DNA of 51,364 nucleotides from Oscillospiraceae bacterium (GCA_017408915.1 JAFQTS010000080.1:1-51364); one strand, 5' to 3'. Positions 1-8,078 are shown, counted from the stretch's first letter. The notes: generated by a model from the letters alone, not told the origin. Translations and numbers: made by a program.

Positions 1-1
1 G

Positions 2-382
2 GGCAAGGGCGACAAGCGTAAGAAGTACACCCTCATCGCTGCCTGCTGCGTGGCCGTGGGCTGCATCCTGGTCTGCGCTGACCGTCTGGGCGGTGCCGGC
101 ATCCACCCCGCAGCACTGCTGGGTCTGGAGAACTACGGCGCTTGGGCTGCTGACTGGCTGGACTTCTTCGACATGCTGTCTGAGGGTATCATGATGCCTC
201 TGGGCGCACTGCTGATGTCCCTGATGCTGGGTTGGGAGATCGGTCCCGATCTGGTCAAGGAGGAGTGCGAGCTGGAGGGCAACAAGCTGCGTTCCTTCGG
301 CTTCTTCAAGATCTGCGTGAAGGTCATCACTCCTCTGTGCATGCTCTTCATCCTGTACGGTCAGATCAAGTCCTTCTTCTAA
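2..382 (+). CDS. NSS-family sodium-dependent transporter, C-terminal part
   Basis: This is the last 126 codons of a gene that starts before the window. The translation has three hydrophobic segments (beginning TLIAACCVAVGCILVCA, the MMPLGALLMSLMLG segment and the VITPLCMLFILYG segment), with a short cytoplasmic loop rich in Glu and Lys between the last two. The stretch from DMLSEGIMMPLGALL to the end matches the final helices of bacterial SNF-type neurotransmitter:sodium symporters, which take up amino acids or related amines with Na+. The substrate cannot be read from this fragment. The frame opens at base 2 with no start in the window. A strong bidirectional terminator follows 22 bases after the stop. 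Confidence 0.75.
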   Translation, partial: GKGDKRKKYTLIAACCVAVGCILVCADRLGGAGIHPAALLGLENYGAWAADWLDFFDMLSEGIMMPLGALLMSLMLGWEIGPDLVKEECELEGNKLRSFGFFKICVKVITPLCMLFILYGQIKSFF

Positions 383-404
383 GAGAGAACTTACTTAAAG
401 CAAT

Positions 405-439
405 AAAAAAATCGGAGCCAATCGGCTCCGATTTTTTTG
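405..439. terminator. Bidirectional intrinsic terminator between NSS transporter and lipid kinase
   Basis: A perfect stem ATCGGAGCC/GGCTCCGAT with a 4-nt loop, flanked by seven A on the left and seven T on the right, so it works on both strands. It ends the transporter on the plus strand and the lipid kinase (stop at 447) on the minus strand. Confidence 0.9.
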
Positions 440-446
440 TCCTTTT

Positions 447-1328
447 TTAATAGGCGATTTCAAATGCGTGATGGATGCAGTCGATCTCCACCCGCGGCTC
501 ACTGGCGGCGTGCTCACCGTCCAGCGACCAGGGCAGGTCGTCCTCCGTAGTGACCACCACATGCTCCACATGGCGGAAGATCACGTTGGGCTCGTTATAT
601 TCCATCTTGGTAAGAGAGGCGATAAGATTCGTCAGATCTGCCGGCGTCTTGGGCATCCGCAGCAGCAACAGCTCAAATTTGCCGTCGTCCATCTTCACCA
701 GCTTGGGATCGAGCTTCACAAGGCCTCCCAAAGAGGTGGAGTTGCAGATGCCGCCGAAGATGAACTCCCCTTCAAATACCTCGCCGTCCGCCTCAATGCG
801 GCAGCGGTAAGGCCGCAGAGTGTCGAGGCTGTTGAGTCCCTCGAAAATATAGGCCAAGTGTCCCAGCGCGTTCTTCGCCGCCTGGGTGGCAGAGTAAGAG
901 GCGCGGGTAAAGGCGCCGAAGGAGGCCACATAGGCAAAGTGCCGCTGATTATGCCGCCCCAAGTCCAACGGACGGGTGCGCCCGCAGGAAATGGCAGCAG
1001 CCGCCACCACGGGATCGTCGGGGATCTCCAAAGATGTGGCAAAATCGTTGGTGCTGCCATGGGGAATATAGCCCACAGGGGGTCTGTTCTCCAGCTTCAT
1101 CAATCCGTTCAGCGTTTCGTTCAGCGTGCCGTCACCACCGGCGCAAACCACCAAGTCAAACTGCTCACCCAACTGGGCTGCGGCGCGGCGGGCATCGCCG
1201 CTCTTCTCCGTGACCACCAGCTTGATGATATAGCCGGCCTCGGAAAACCGCGCCATCACATTGAACATCGGAGCAAGGGAACGGGTACGCCCCGCCTTGG
1301 GGTTCACAATGAACAGGAGTTTTTTCAC
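447..1328 (-). CDS. Diacylglycerol kinase family lipid kinase (DagK/YegS-like)
   Basis: A 293-residue cytosolic kinase of the DAGK catalytic family, which phosphorylates diacylglycerol or a related lipid with ATP. The N-terminus has the NPKAGR motif (residues 9-14), then the GGDGTLNE nucleotide-binding loop near residues 64-71 and PHGSTNDFATSL near 88-99. The C-terminal beta domain ends with a SLDGEHA motif typical of the family. The start is GTG at 1328, chosen because GGAGG lies 7 nt upstream. It is a single-gene unit with its own promoter (TTGAAA, 17 nt, CATAAT). In Firmicutes such kinases recycle diacylglycerol from lipoteichoic acid synthesis; whether this one does is inference, since multidrug or sphingoid-type relatives look similar. 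Confidence 0.85.
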   Translation of the reverse strand: MKKLLFIVNPKAGRTRSLAPMFNVMARFSEAGYIIKLVVTEKSGDARRAAAQLGEQFDLVVCAGGDGTLNETLNGLMKLENRPPVGYIPHGSTNDFATSLEIPDDPVVAAAAISCGRTRPLDLGRHNQRHFAYVASFGAFTRASYSATQAAKNALGHLAYIFEGLNSLDTLRPYRCRIEADGEVFEGEFIFGGICNSTSLGGLVKLDPKLVKMDDGKFELLLLRMPKTPADLTNLIASLTKMEYNEPNVIFRHVEHVVVTTEDDLPWSLDGEHAASEPRVEIDCIHHAFEIAY

Positions 1329-1357
1329 TTGTATCCCTCCAAAACGATAGTGCCCCT

Positions 1358-1386
1358 ATTATGCCACAGAGGGAAAATTTTTTCAA
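1358..1386 (-). promoter_or_regulatory. Sigma-A type promoter of the lipid kinase gene
   Basis: On the minus strand TTGAAA (1381-1386), a 17-nt spacer and CATAAT (1358-1363) with a TG just upstream of the -10 element. It lies about 30 nt upstream of the GTG start. Confidence 0.7.
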
Positions 1387-1423
1387 CTATCCAATTGTAA
1401 ACATACTCTAAAGAATCCTACCC

Positions 1424-1452
1424 TTGCACCATTGTGCCATAAATGGTATAAT
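1424..1452 (+). promoter_or_regulatory. Sigma-A type promoter of the zinc/manganese uptake operon
   Basis: TTGCAC (1424-1429), 17 nt, TATAAT (1447-1452). A small inverted repeat GCAC-CATT-GTGC (1426-1437) starts in the -35 box and CCAT-AA-ATGG sits in the spacer. Either could be a metal-responsive operator, but no classic Zur or MntR site is recognisable. This promoter rules out the in-frame TTG at 1424 as a start codon. Confidence 0.7.
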
Positions 1453-1489
1453 AAATTGTTATGATACTGGAAAGGCAGGTGAAACAGGG

Positions 1490-2512
1490 ATGAAGCGGCT
1501 ATTTGCGCTGATTTTGTCACTCATACTCTCTCTTTCCCTGTGTGCCTGCTCACAGGATGCGCAGCCGCAGGATGAGAGTAAATTGCAGGTCATGGCATCC
1601 TGCTTCCCCTACTACGATTTTGCCCGCGCCATCGGCGGCGAGCACGTAGAGCCCGCCCTCTTCATTGCCGCAGGCCGCGAGGTGCACAGCTTCGAGCCCA
1701 CGCCGCTGGATGTGGTGCGGCTGTCGGAGTGTGATGTGTTCCTCTATAACGGCGGCGAGAGTGAGCTGTGGGTAGAGGAGATTTTAGAATCCGCCGGCGA
1801 GAACATCGCCGTCACCGCCGCCATGATGGAGCACGCTCCCCTCCTTGCCGAGGAATTTGTGGAGGGCATGGAGACCTCCGTCCATCATCACCATCACCAT
1901 GAGGTAGATGGCGAGGAGCACCACCACGGCCACGAAGAAGATGGCGAAGAGCACCACCATCACGACCATGAAGGCGAAGAGCTGGCCTACGATGAACACG
2001 TGTGGACTTCCCCTGTGGTGGCACAAGACCTGTGCCGCGCCATCTGCGAGGCACTGTGCACCGCTGATCCTACGCACCGCGAGGACTACGAGGCCAATTT
2101 GACAGCCTATCTCGCAGAGCTGCAGGCTCTTGATGAGGCCTTTCGCAGCGTAATTGCCGAAGGTAAACGCACCACGCTGGTGTTCGGTGACCGCTTCCCC
2201 CTCCAATATTTCTGTGCTGAGTACGGTCTCACCTACTCCGCCGCCTTCCACGGCTGCGCAGGTGACACCGAGCCCTCTCTCGGTACTATGAAATACCTTA
2301 TCGACAAGGTGGCAGAGGAACAGCTCCCCGTGGTCTATACCATTGAACTCAGCTCCCAGAAAATCGCCAACGCCATCGCCGAGACCACCGATGCCAAGGT
2401 GTTGACCTTCCACTCCTGCCAAACGGTGTCGCGGCAGGACTACGACAACGGTGCTACCTATCTCAGCCTTATGTGGCATAACGTGGAAGCCCTGAAGGAG
2501 GGACTTGCATGA
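1490..2512 (+). CDS. znuA: Zinc/manganese ABC transporter substrate-binding lipoprotein
   Basis: A 340-residue extracytoplasmic metal-binding protein of the cluster A-I (ZnuA/AdcA/TroA) family that delivers Zn2+ or Mn2+ to the ZnuBC permease. The N-terminus is a lipoprotein signal with lipobox LCAC, so Cys20 would be lipidated. Candidate metal ligands are His66 (in GREVHSFEP) and His170 (in DEHVWTSP). Residues 132-160 are a loop with 15 histidines interspersed with Glu, Asp and Gly, which is typical of zinc-specific rather than manganese-specific members. The start at 1490 is preferred because it gives a clean signal peptide and lies 38 nt after a strong promoter. The stop overlaps znuC by 4 nt. 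Confidence 0.9.
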   Translation: MKRLFALILSLILSLSLCACSQDAQPQDESKLQVMASCFPYYDFARAIGGEHVEPALFIAAGREVHSFEPTPLDVVRLSECDVFLYNGGESELWVEEILESAGENIAVTAAMMEHAPLLAEEFVEGMETSVHHHHHHEVDGEEHHHGHEEDGEEHHHHDHEGEELAYDEHVWTSPVVAQDLCRAICEALCTADPTHREDYEANLTAYLAELQALDEAFRSVIAEGKRTTLVFGDRFPLQYFCAEYGLTYSAAFHGCAGDTEPSLGTMKYLIDKVAEEQLPVVYTIELSSQKIANAIAETTDAKVLTFHSCQTVSRQDYDNGATYLSLMWHNVEALKEGLA

Positions 2513-3219
2513 AAGACAAGCTATTGATCGACTGCCGCGACGTATCCCTTGGCTATGAAGGACACGCCATCGGCTCTCATTTGAATTTTCAAGTACATAG
2601 CGGCGAATATCTCTGCATCGTAGGCGAGAACGGCAGCGGTAAGTCCACCCTCTTAAAGTGCCTGTTGGGCCTGCTGAAGCCCATGGCTGGCGAGGTGGTG
2701 CTGGACAACTCCCTGCGTCACGGCGCCATCGGGTATCTGCCCCAGCAGACCCCTGCACAGAAGGATTTCCCCGCCACCGTCTACGAAGTGGTGCTCTCGG
2801 GCTTTTTAAACGGCCGCAGACGCTTTTTCTACACTCCTGCGGAGAAATCCCGCGCCCTGATGAACATGGGCAAATTGGGCATTCTGGAGCTGAAAAACAA
2901 GTGCTACCGTGAACTCAGCGGCGGTCAGCAGCAGCGAGTGCTCCTCTCCCGCGCACTGTGCGCTGCAGGAGAGCTGTTGATCCTCGACGAGCCTGTGACG
3001 GGTCTTGACCCCGCCGCAGCACATGACCTGTACCGCACGCTGAAATACCTCAACCGCAGCGAGGGCCTCGCCATCGTCATGGTGACCCACGACATCCAAA
3101 ACGCCCTCCACTACGCCGACACCATCCTCCACGCAGGACAAAAGGGCTGGTTCTGCGGCGCAGCTGCCGATTACCTCGCCTCGCCCTACGGCAAGAAGTT
3201 TGGAGGTGACGGCGTATGA
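2509..3219 (+). CDS. znuC: Zinc/manganese ABC transporter ATP-binding protein
   Basis: A 236-residue ATPase that powers the metal importer. It has Walker A GENGSGKST near residue 40, the signature LSGGQQQRV near residue 137, Walker B LLILDEPVTGLD near 156 and the switch histidine in VMVTHD near 190. It overlaps znuA by ATGA at the start and znuB by 4 nt at the end, so the three proteins are translationally coupled. The length is normal for the family. Zinc is favoured over manganese because of the His-rich loop in the partner binding protein, but the ATPase itself does not tell them apart. Confidence 0.92.
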   Translation: MKDKLLIDCRDVSLGYEGHAIGSHLNFQVHSGEYLCIVGENGSGKSTLLKCLLGLLKPMAGEVVLDNSLRHGAIGYLPQQTPAQKDFPATVYEVVLSGFLNGRRRFFYTPAEKSRALMNMGKLGILELKNKCYRELSGGQQQRVLLSRALCAAGELLILDEPVTGLDPAAAHDLYRTLKYLNRSEGLAIVMVTHDIQNALHYADTILHAGQKGWFCGAAADYLASPYGKKFGGDGV

Positions 3220-4043
3220 TGCTGCTGCTCGAAATGTTCACCTATCCCTTCATCCTCCGCGCCTTCGTGGTGGGTATCTTGGTGGCCCTGTGCGCCGCCC
3301 TTTTGGGCGTGCCGCTGGTGCTGAAGCGCTACTCCATGATCGGCGACGGTCTCAGCCATGTGTCCTTCGGCGCACTGGCCATCGCCGTGGCCTGCGGCTG
3401 GGCGCCTCTGCCTGTGTCCATCCCCGTGGTCATCGTGGCAGCCCTGTTCCTCCTGCGCATGACGGAGAAGAGCCGCATCGGCGCTGACGCCGCCATCGCC
3501 GTGGTGTCCGCCTCTGCCCTCGCCATCGGTGTCATCGTCACCTCTCTCACTACGGGTCTTACCACCGATGTGGACAGCTATATGTTCGGCTCGATCCTCG
3601 CCATGGACCGTGCGGACATCGTCCTCTCCGTGGTGCTGGCGGTGTTCGTCATCGCTGTGTTCGCCCTGTGCTACCACTCCCTCTTTGCCATCACCTTCGA
3701 CGAGAACTTCTCCCGCGCCACGGGCGTGAATGTGGGCTTTTATAACACCCTTCTCAGCATTCTCACCTCCCTCACCATCGTGTTGGGTATGCGCCTCATG
3801 GGTGCTATGCTGATCTCCGCGCTGGTGATTTTCCCCGCGCTAAGCGCCATGCGCATTTTCAAGAGCTTTCGCGGCGTGGTGATCATGTCCGCTGTTGTGT
3901 CGGTGCTGTCCTTCTGCATCGGTCTCACCGCCTCCTACCTCGTCAGCACCCCCGTGGGCGCCTCGGTAGTGGTGGTCAATCTGCTGGTGTTCCTCACCTG
4001 CTGCCTCATTTCTAAAATCAAAAGGAGCAACGCACGCGTATGA
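3216..4043 (+). CDS. znuB: Zinc/manganese ABC transporter permease
   Basis: A 275-residue integral membrane protein of the ABC-3 permease family with about eight hydrophobic segments spread over the full length. The conserved cytoplasmic segment GVPLVLKRYSMIGDGLSHVSF (around residues 30-50) and the GMRLMGAMLISALVIFPALSA stretch (around 188-208) are hallmarks of the family. It forms the membrane channel for the ZnuA-delivered metal. The start overlaps znuC by 4 nt, and its own end overlaps the LysE-type exporter gene by 4 nt, so all four genes form one transcript. Confidence 0.92.
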   Translation: MMLLLEMFTYPFILRAFVVGILVALCAALLGVPLVLKRYSMIGDGLSHVSFGALAIAVACGWAPLPVSIPVVIVAALFLLRMTEKSRIGADAAIAVVSASALAIGVIVTSLTTGLTTDVDSYMFGSILAMDRADIVLSVVLAVFVIAVFALCYHSLFAITFDENFSRATGVNVGFYNTLLSILTSLTIVLGMRLMGAMLISALVIFPALSAMRIFKSFRGVVIMSAVVSVLSFCIGLTASYLVSTPVGASVVVVNLLVFLTCCLISKIKRSNARV

Positions 4044-4657
4044 ACATCTATCTTCAGGGCCTCACCATGGGCCTCGCCTACGTAGCCCCCATCGGCCTGC
4101 AAAACCTCTTCGTCATCAACACGGCCCTTACCCAGCGCCGCAGCCGCGTCTATCTGACGGCCCTCATCGTCATCTTCTTCGACATCACCCTCGGCCTCGC
4201 CTGCTTCCTCGGCGTGGGCGCGCTGATGTCGGCTCTGCCTTGGCTGCAGAAGGTGATTTTGGGCATCGGCAGCCTCATCGTCATTTGGATCGGCATTGGC
4301 CTATTACGCTCCAAGGCCTCCATGGAGGGCGGCAGGGACGTGAACGTGCCTATTTGGAAGGTCATCTCCTCCGCCTGCGTGGTCACGTGGTTCAATCCTC
4401 AGGCCATCATCGACGGCACTATGATGCTGGGCGCCTTCCGCGCCTCCCTCCCTGCGGGGACGGACGCCTTCTTCATCGGCGGCTTTGCCAGCGCCTCTAT
4501 TTTGTGGTTCTTGGGCATCTCCACGGTGATCTCCCTCTTCAGCGCCAAGTTCAACGAGAAGATCCTCAATATTATCAACAAGGTCTGCGGCGTGGTCATC
4601 ATCTTCTACGGCTGCAAGCTCCTGTGGTCCTTCGTCCAGCTGATGGGCTGGGTGTAA
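4040..4657 (+). CDS. LysE/ArgO family amino acid exporter
   Basis: A 205-residue membrane protein with about six hydrophobic segments. The N-terminal motif GLAYVAPIGLQNLFVINTAL (residues 12-31) is diagnostic of LysE/ArgO-type exporters, which pump basic amino acids out of the cell. The segment VVTWFNPQAIIDGTMMLGAF near residue 113 is the second conserved family motif. It starts at an ATG that overlaps the znuB stop by 4 nt and ends just before a terminator, so it is the fourth cistron of the zinc operon. The coupling to metal uptake is unusual and no shared substrate is evident. Confidence 0.85.
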   Translation: MNIYLQGLTMGLAYVAPIGLQNLFVINTALTQRRSRVYLTALIVIFFDITLGLACFLGVGALMSALPWLQKVILGIGSLIVIWIGIGLLRSKASMEGGRDVNVPIWKVISSACVVTWFNPQAIIDGTMMLGAFRASLPAGTDAFFIGGFASASILWFLGISTVISLFSAKFNEKILNIINKVCGVVIIFYGCKLLWSFVQLMGWV

Positions 4658-4664
4658 GATAAGC

Positions 4665-4698
4665 AAAAAAAGAAAGCCCCGAGGGGCTTTCTTTTTTG
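4665..4698. terminator. Intrinsic terminator of the zinc operon
   Basis: A perfect stem GAAAGCCCC/GGGGCTTTC with a 2-nt loop (GA), flanked by A7 and T6. It ends the plus-strand operon and could also act from the minus strand. Confidence 0.9.
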
Positions 4699-4708
4699 TT
4701 TTTAATAA

Positions 4709-4752
4709 GGCCCCTTTTGAAAAAGGGGGCTGTCAGCGAAGCTGACTGGGGG
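4709..4752. repeat. Double-hairpin intergenic repeat unit
   Basis: Two adjacent hairpins: GGCCCCTTTT-GA-AAAAGGGGGC (4709-4730) and GTCAGC-GAA-GCTGAC (4732-4746), followed by TGGGGGATT. The arrangement CCCC...GGGG then TGTCAGCGAAGCTGACTG resembles a repeat I recognise from intergenic spaces of many Clostridia. It sits between convergent genes. There is no second copy in this window, so the multicopy nature is recalled, not shown. Confidence 0.6.
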
Positions 4753-4756
4753 ATTC

Positions 4757-6505
4757 TTAGTCCTTCTTCTTGCCGATGACCACAGCAGAACCGGCGGCAG
4801 CCATGACGGACATACCGACGTACAGTGCGATACCAGCATCGAAGGTCTCAGCGGACTCAACCTTGGTGTCGGTGTCAACAACGGCACCGGGGCCTTCCAG
4901 CCAGACATACCACTGACCATCACCCAGAGCCACGGCATTGGCCTTGTCAGCCTTGGGCACGGAAGCGAAGTTTGCATACAGAACAGCGGGAGTGCCGCAC
5001 TCAGCGCACTTCACGGCAGTGACCTTGTAGTCCTTATCATAGGTGACAGCGGGGATATGATCGACAAATGCGTCATCGAGCTTCACAACGGGGGTCAGGT
5101 CGTTGCCCACCATCAGGTTGGTGACGGAGGTGGTCACAGCCTGGTACACATCGCCCTGGAAGAGGTAGTACTTAGCGCCGACGATGGGAGTGTCATCGAA
5201 CTGACCACACTTCTCGCCGAAATCATTGAAAACAACACCGTTGCCCAGATAATTGGGAGAAGCAACCATAGCGAAGTAACCAAACACGACCTTGGTGCCG
5301 GTCTGATAGACGGTGTAGTCAGCCTTACTGACGTTGTTCACCTGAACGAAGGATACGCCGGGCATGTTGGAGAACTCAAAATACTCGACATTACCGGCCT
5401 GATCCAGCAGGCCATCCTTGTTAGTGTCCTTGGGAGCCTTGGCGATGTAGGTATTCACGGTTACACCCACAGTCTTGGTCTGGGCAGCATCGGTGGTGAC
5501 CATATCATACTTGGTGCCCAGCACAGTGCCGCCCTCGGAAACGACAACGCCATCGGTGGTCTGGGTCAGATTGGAGGGCAGATAAGCACTCACGTCATCG
5601 GTGAAGGTACCACCAGAGACAGCAATCTCAGATTCAGAGCCCTCTTCAAGCAATGCGCCGGTAAATTTACCACCAGAAATATTAACTGCTGCGGTGGATC
5701 CACCGTAGGTATAGGCATGGACAGCTTTGTCACCAGTAAGCTCACCGCCACTGATGTTGATAGTACCGCCGGAAGAGTTAGTAGAAACAGCAGCGCCGCC
5801 GCTTGCAGTAGAAGTAACAGTACCGCCATAGATGTTGATAACACCGGTGCCGCCAGAGGTACCCAGTGCAGCGCCAAGACCACCAGCACCGGAAGAAGTA
5901 CCATCACCAGCGAAGGTTACCTCAGCACCGTCATAGATATTCATGGTGCCATAGGTTTCAACAGTAGCATAGGTGCCATATGCAGAAATAACAGCACCGT
6001 CCAGCAGGTTAACAGTGGTATCGGGGTCGCCCTTTCTCAGAAGAATAGCGACACCCTTGCCATAGCCATCTTCACCAGGACCTGCGGTCGTATTTCTTAC
6101 TGCGGTGATGGTCACGTCTTCCAGATTAACGGTAGCACTATCGCCAACCACAATAACACCACGGGTGGATGCACTGCCGTTGATGGTACCGTTTTTAATG
6201 GTAACAGTACCGGTACCACCAATGTAAACAGCCATATGCTTTGTACCGGTGGGCATAGTAAAGGTATTACCGCCCAGGTCGATGACGATGTTCTTGCCGG
6301 TAGAATCACAATTGATCCAAGTGGGAAGAATCTCAGTACCAGGCTTGTAGGCTGCGTCCCCGCCGTTTAAAAGAATATTAGCAGGAACAGCATCGGTCGC
6401 GGTGAGGGTCAGGTTATCAGTAATAGTACCAGCAACACCCCAAGCAACCGTCGTCAGGCTCAGTGCCATCACGAGGGCCAGAACTAGACTAAAAAACTTC
6501 TTCAT
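4757..6505 (-). CDS. Secreted surface protein with beta-helix repeats and KKKD-type C-terminal anchor
   Basis: A 582-residue exported protein. Residues 1-23 are a signal peptide ending near TVAWG. Residues from about 60 to 330 contain repeated short units such as INISGGELTG, VNISGGKFTG and IAVSGGTFTD, the pattern of a right-handed parallel beta-helix. A Ca-binding-like loop DTNKDGLLD follows near residue 360, then a domain with CAEC near 510. The end is SAETFDAG, a hydrophobic segment and GKKKD. The C-terminal 220 residues are clearly paralogous to the neighbouring protein at 6729-7610. GGAG lies 9 nt before the ATG. Substrate or adhesion role is unknown; carbohydrate binding or adhesion is a guess from the fold. 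Confidence 0.75.
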   Translation of the reverse strand: MKKFFSLVLALVMALSLTTVAWGVAGTITDNLTLTATDAVPANILLNGGDAAYKPGTEILPTWINCDSTGKNIVIDLGGNTFTMPTGTKHMAVYIGGTGTVTIKNGTINGSASTRGVIVVGDSATVNLEDVTITAVRNTTAGPGEDGYGKGVAILLRKGDPDTTVNLLDGAVISAYGTYATVETYGTMNIYDGAEVTFAGDGTSSGAGGLGAALGTSGGTGVINIYGGTVTSTASGGAAVSTNSSGGTINISGGELTGDKAVHAYTYGGSTAAVNISGGKFTGALLEEGSESEIAVSGGTFTDDVSAYLPSNLTQTTDGVVVSEGGTVLGTKYDMVTTDAAQTKTVGVTVNTYIAKAPKDTNKDGLLDQAGNVEYFEFSNMPGVSFVQVNNVSKADYTVYQTGTKVVFGYFAMVASPNYLGNGVVFNDFGEKCGQFDDTPIVGAKYYLFQGDVYQAVTTSVTNLMVGNDLTPVVKLDDAFVDHIPAVTYDKDYKVTAVKCAECGTPAVLYANFASVPKADKANAVALGDGQWYVWLEGPGAVVDTDTKVESAETFDAGIALYVGMSVMAAAGSAVVIGKKKD

Positions 6506-6579
6506 GGTTTCTTTTCTCCTTTTTGGATTTTCCAGTAATTTACAATAACAACAATATTATGTAAATCACTTGCCTGTGG

Positions 6580-6605
6580 AAAAAGGCCCTTTGCAGGGCC
6601 TTTTT
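6580..6605 (-). terminator. Intrinsic terminator downstream of the second surface protein gene
   Basis: Perfect stem AAAAAGGCCCT-TTGC-AGGGCCTTTTT. On the minus strand the stem ends in five T. It lies about 120 nt past the stop at 6729, separating the two paralogous surface genes. The spacer 6606-6728 also holds 8-bp inverted arms GAGCAGGC (6612-6619) and GCCTGCTC (6670-6677). Confidence 0.8.
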
Positions 6606-6728
6606 CGTTGCGAGCAGGCGAATAAACAACCGCGTTCATATCACAAATCTCTTTTGGAGAAATGTAGTTGCCTGCTCATGGAATTAACAAAGGCACAAGA
6701 CCTTAATTAATCGTTTTTTTGACTTAAA

Positions 6729-7610
6729 TTAGTCCTTCTTCTTCAGCACGACAGCGGAACCGGCAGCGGCCATGACGGACATACCGACGTACATAGCGAT
6801 ACCAGCGTCGAAGGTCTGAGCGGACTCAACCTTATCGGTAGCCTCGGGAGCGGCAACAGCGGCAGTCCAGTAAGCGCACTCAGTACCATTCACGTTGAAA
6901 TACAGGCCGGGAGCCTGGTTTGCCTTGGGCAGAGAAGCGTAGTTCTTCACGATGTTAGCAACAGCACCGCACTCGGAGCACTTGATGGCAACGACCTTGA
7001 AGTCCTTGTCATAGGTGTAGACAGCAGTGTGAGCAACCCAATCGGCGGAGTTAGCAGCAGCAACGGGAGTAACGGGAACGATCTCGCCAGCGACCATCAG
7101 GTTGGTGGTAGAAGCAGTAGCCTTCACGCCCATGTAGACAGCACCCTCGAAGGTGTAGTACTTAGCACCGGGAACGACATCAACGTCCAGCTGGCCGCAC
7201 TCATCACCGAAGTTGTCGAAAGCAGCGCCAGTACCGAAGTACTTAACATCGTCAGCGGCAACGGCCTTGACATAAGCGAAGACGGTCTTGCTGTTAGCAT
7301 AGTAGACGGTGTAGTCAGCGTCAGCAACGGAAGCAACCTGGACGAAGTACAGGTAGTCCCAAGCGTTGACCTGGAAGTAAGCCACATTACCCTCGGCCTC
7401 GTCAGAGAACAGGCCGTCCTTGTCGGTGTCCTTCTGAGCAGTGGCGTCAACGGCGTAAACGGTGGCATCCTCGAGGTACAGGGTGGTGCCAGTCTCATTG
7501 ACGGACTTGAAATCGTATGCACCGCTCAGCTCGTTAGCGGCGGCGAAGGCGGTGGTGGCCAGGCCCAGAACCATAACGAGGCTCAGGACGAGAGCAACAA
7601 TCTTCTTCAT
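6729..7610 (-). CDS. Secreted surface protein with KKKD-type C-terminal anchor, paralogue of the neighbour
   Basis: A 293-residue exported protein that starts with the signal peptide MKKIVALVLSLVMVLGLATT and cleaves near AFAAA. The mature part carries a DTDKDGLFSDE loop that resembles a calcium-binding EF-hand/dockerin loop, a CSEC pair, and the ending SAQTFDAG-hydrophobic-KKKD. It lines up along its whole mature length with the last 220 residues of the protein at 4757-6505 (shared blocks include VQV, ADYTVY, FDNFG/FNDFG, CGQ, GAKYY, TNLMV, TYDKD, MSVMAAAGSAVV). It therefore looks like the core domain without the beta-helix. The start at 7610 was chosen over an upstream in-frame one because GGAGG lies 8 nt before it and the signal peptide begins there. 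Function unknown. Confidence 0.75.
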   Translation of the reverse strand: MKKIVALVLSLVMVLGLATTAFAAANELSGAYDFKSVNETGTTLYLEDATVYAVDATAQKDTDKDGLFSDEAEGNVAYFQVNAWDYLYFVQVASVADADYTVYYANSKTVFAYVKAVAADDVKYFGTGAAFDNFGDECGQLDVDVVPGAKYYTFEGAVYMGVKATASTTNLMVAGEIVPVTPVAAANSADWVAHTAVYTYDKDFKVVAIKCSECGAVANIVKNYASLPKANQAPGLYFNVNGTECAYWTAAVAAPEATDKVESAQTFDAGIAMYVGMSVMAAAGSAVVLKKKD

Positions 7611-7782
7611 TTGTTTTTCCTCCAAAATTTTAATATATAGTGTAAAACAGTTAACAGCGGCAGCGCAGAAAAATCGAGCCTCGGTCTCACCGACCTTTGC
7701 CCTCTCTGCGCCATTGCACCGCTTTTTTACATGCGCCGAAACGGCGCCGAAAATGCAAAAAACCGAACGCATAAAACAAAAG

Positions 7783-7820
7783 AGAGCGGATAATCACACC
7801 ATTCGTGCGTTATCGGCTCT
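7783..7820 (-). terminator. Terminator of the KTR-domain gene
   Basis: Arms AGAGCGGATAA (7783-7793) and TTATCGGCTCT (7810-7820), one mismatch, with an inner CAC/GTG pair in the loop, followed on the minus strand by a T-rich tract. The stop codon of the KTR gene lies inside the stem. The rest of 7611-7782 holds the upstream region of the surface gene and a small GCGCCG-AAA-CGGCGC hairpin (7733-7747). Confidence 0.6.
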
Positions 7821-7998
7821 ACGTCAATGCGTCCGGCTCAATGATAACCGAGGTATTCAATTTTTGTACGTTGACCAATGTCTCCTGCTTGCACTTGGGG
7901 CAGTACAGCGGAAAGTTCTTCAGCACCGTATCAGTGCGAACCATGGTTCTCGTCTTGTTCCCGCAGTGGGGACAGAGGACCCATTCGTTCTTTTCCAC
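7819..7998 (-). CDS. Small cysteine-rich KTR domain protein
   Basis: A 59-residue zinc-ribbon-like protein. It has two CxxC pairs (CPHC and CPKC) about 22 residues apart and the KTR signature GNKTRTMVRTDTVLKNFPLYC that names the family of cysteine-rich KTR proteins found across Clostridia and on conjugative elements. The function of the family is not known; a structural zinc site is inferred. The GTG at 7998 is chosen because GAGGAGG lies 8 nt upstream, although ATG codons at 8022 and 8073 are in frame. A good promoter lies about 80 nt upstream and a terminator overlaps the stop, so it is monocistronic. Confidence 0.7.
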   Translation of the reverse strand: MEKNEWVLCPHCGNKTRTMVRTDTVLKNFPLYCPKCKQETLVNVQKLNTSVIIEPDALT

Positions 7999-8078
7999 CC
8001 TGTGCACCTCCTCTCTTTCCATCGCCACGCAGGCAGATGAGGATATAAGAGCAGTGCAACCGCGCGTTTGCAAGTGTG

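Noticed and set aside
1424-1489. Upstream extension of znuA from TTG at 1424
   Set aside because: The TTG is part of the -35 box, and the extension would spoil the signal peptide.
1887-1980. His-codon-rich stretch in znuA as a microsatellite or artefact
   Set aside because: The frame stays open, codons are mixed and a His-rich loop is a known feature of zinc-binding ZnuA proteins.
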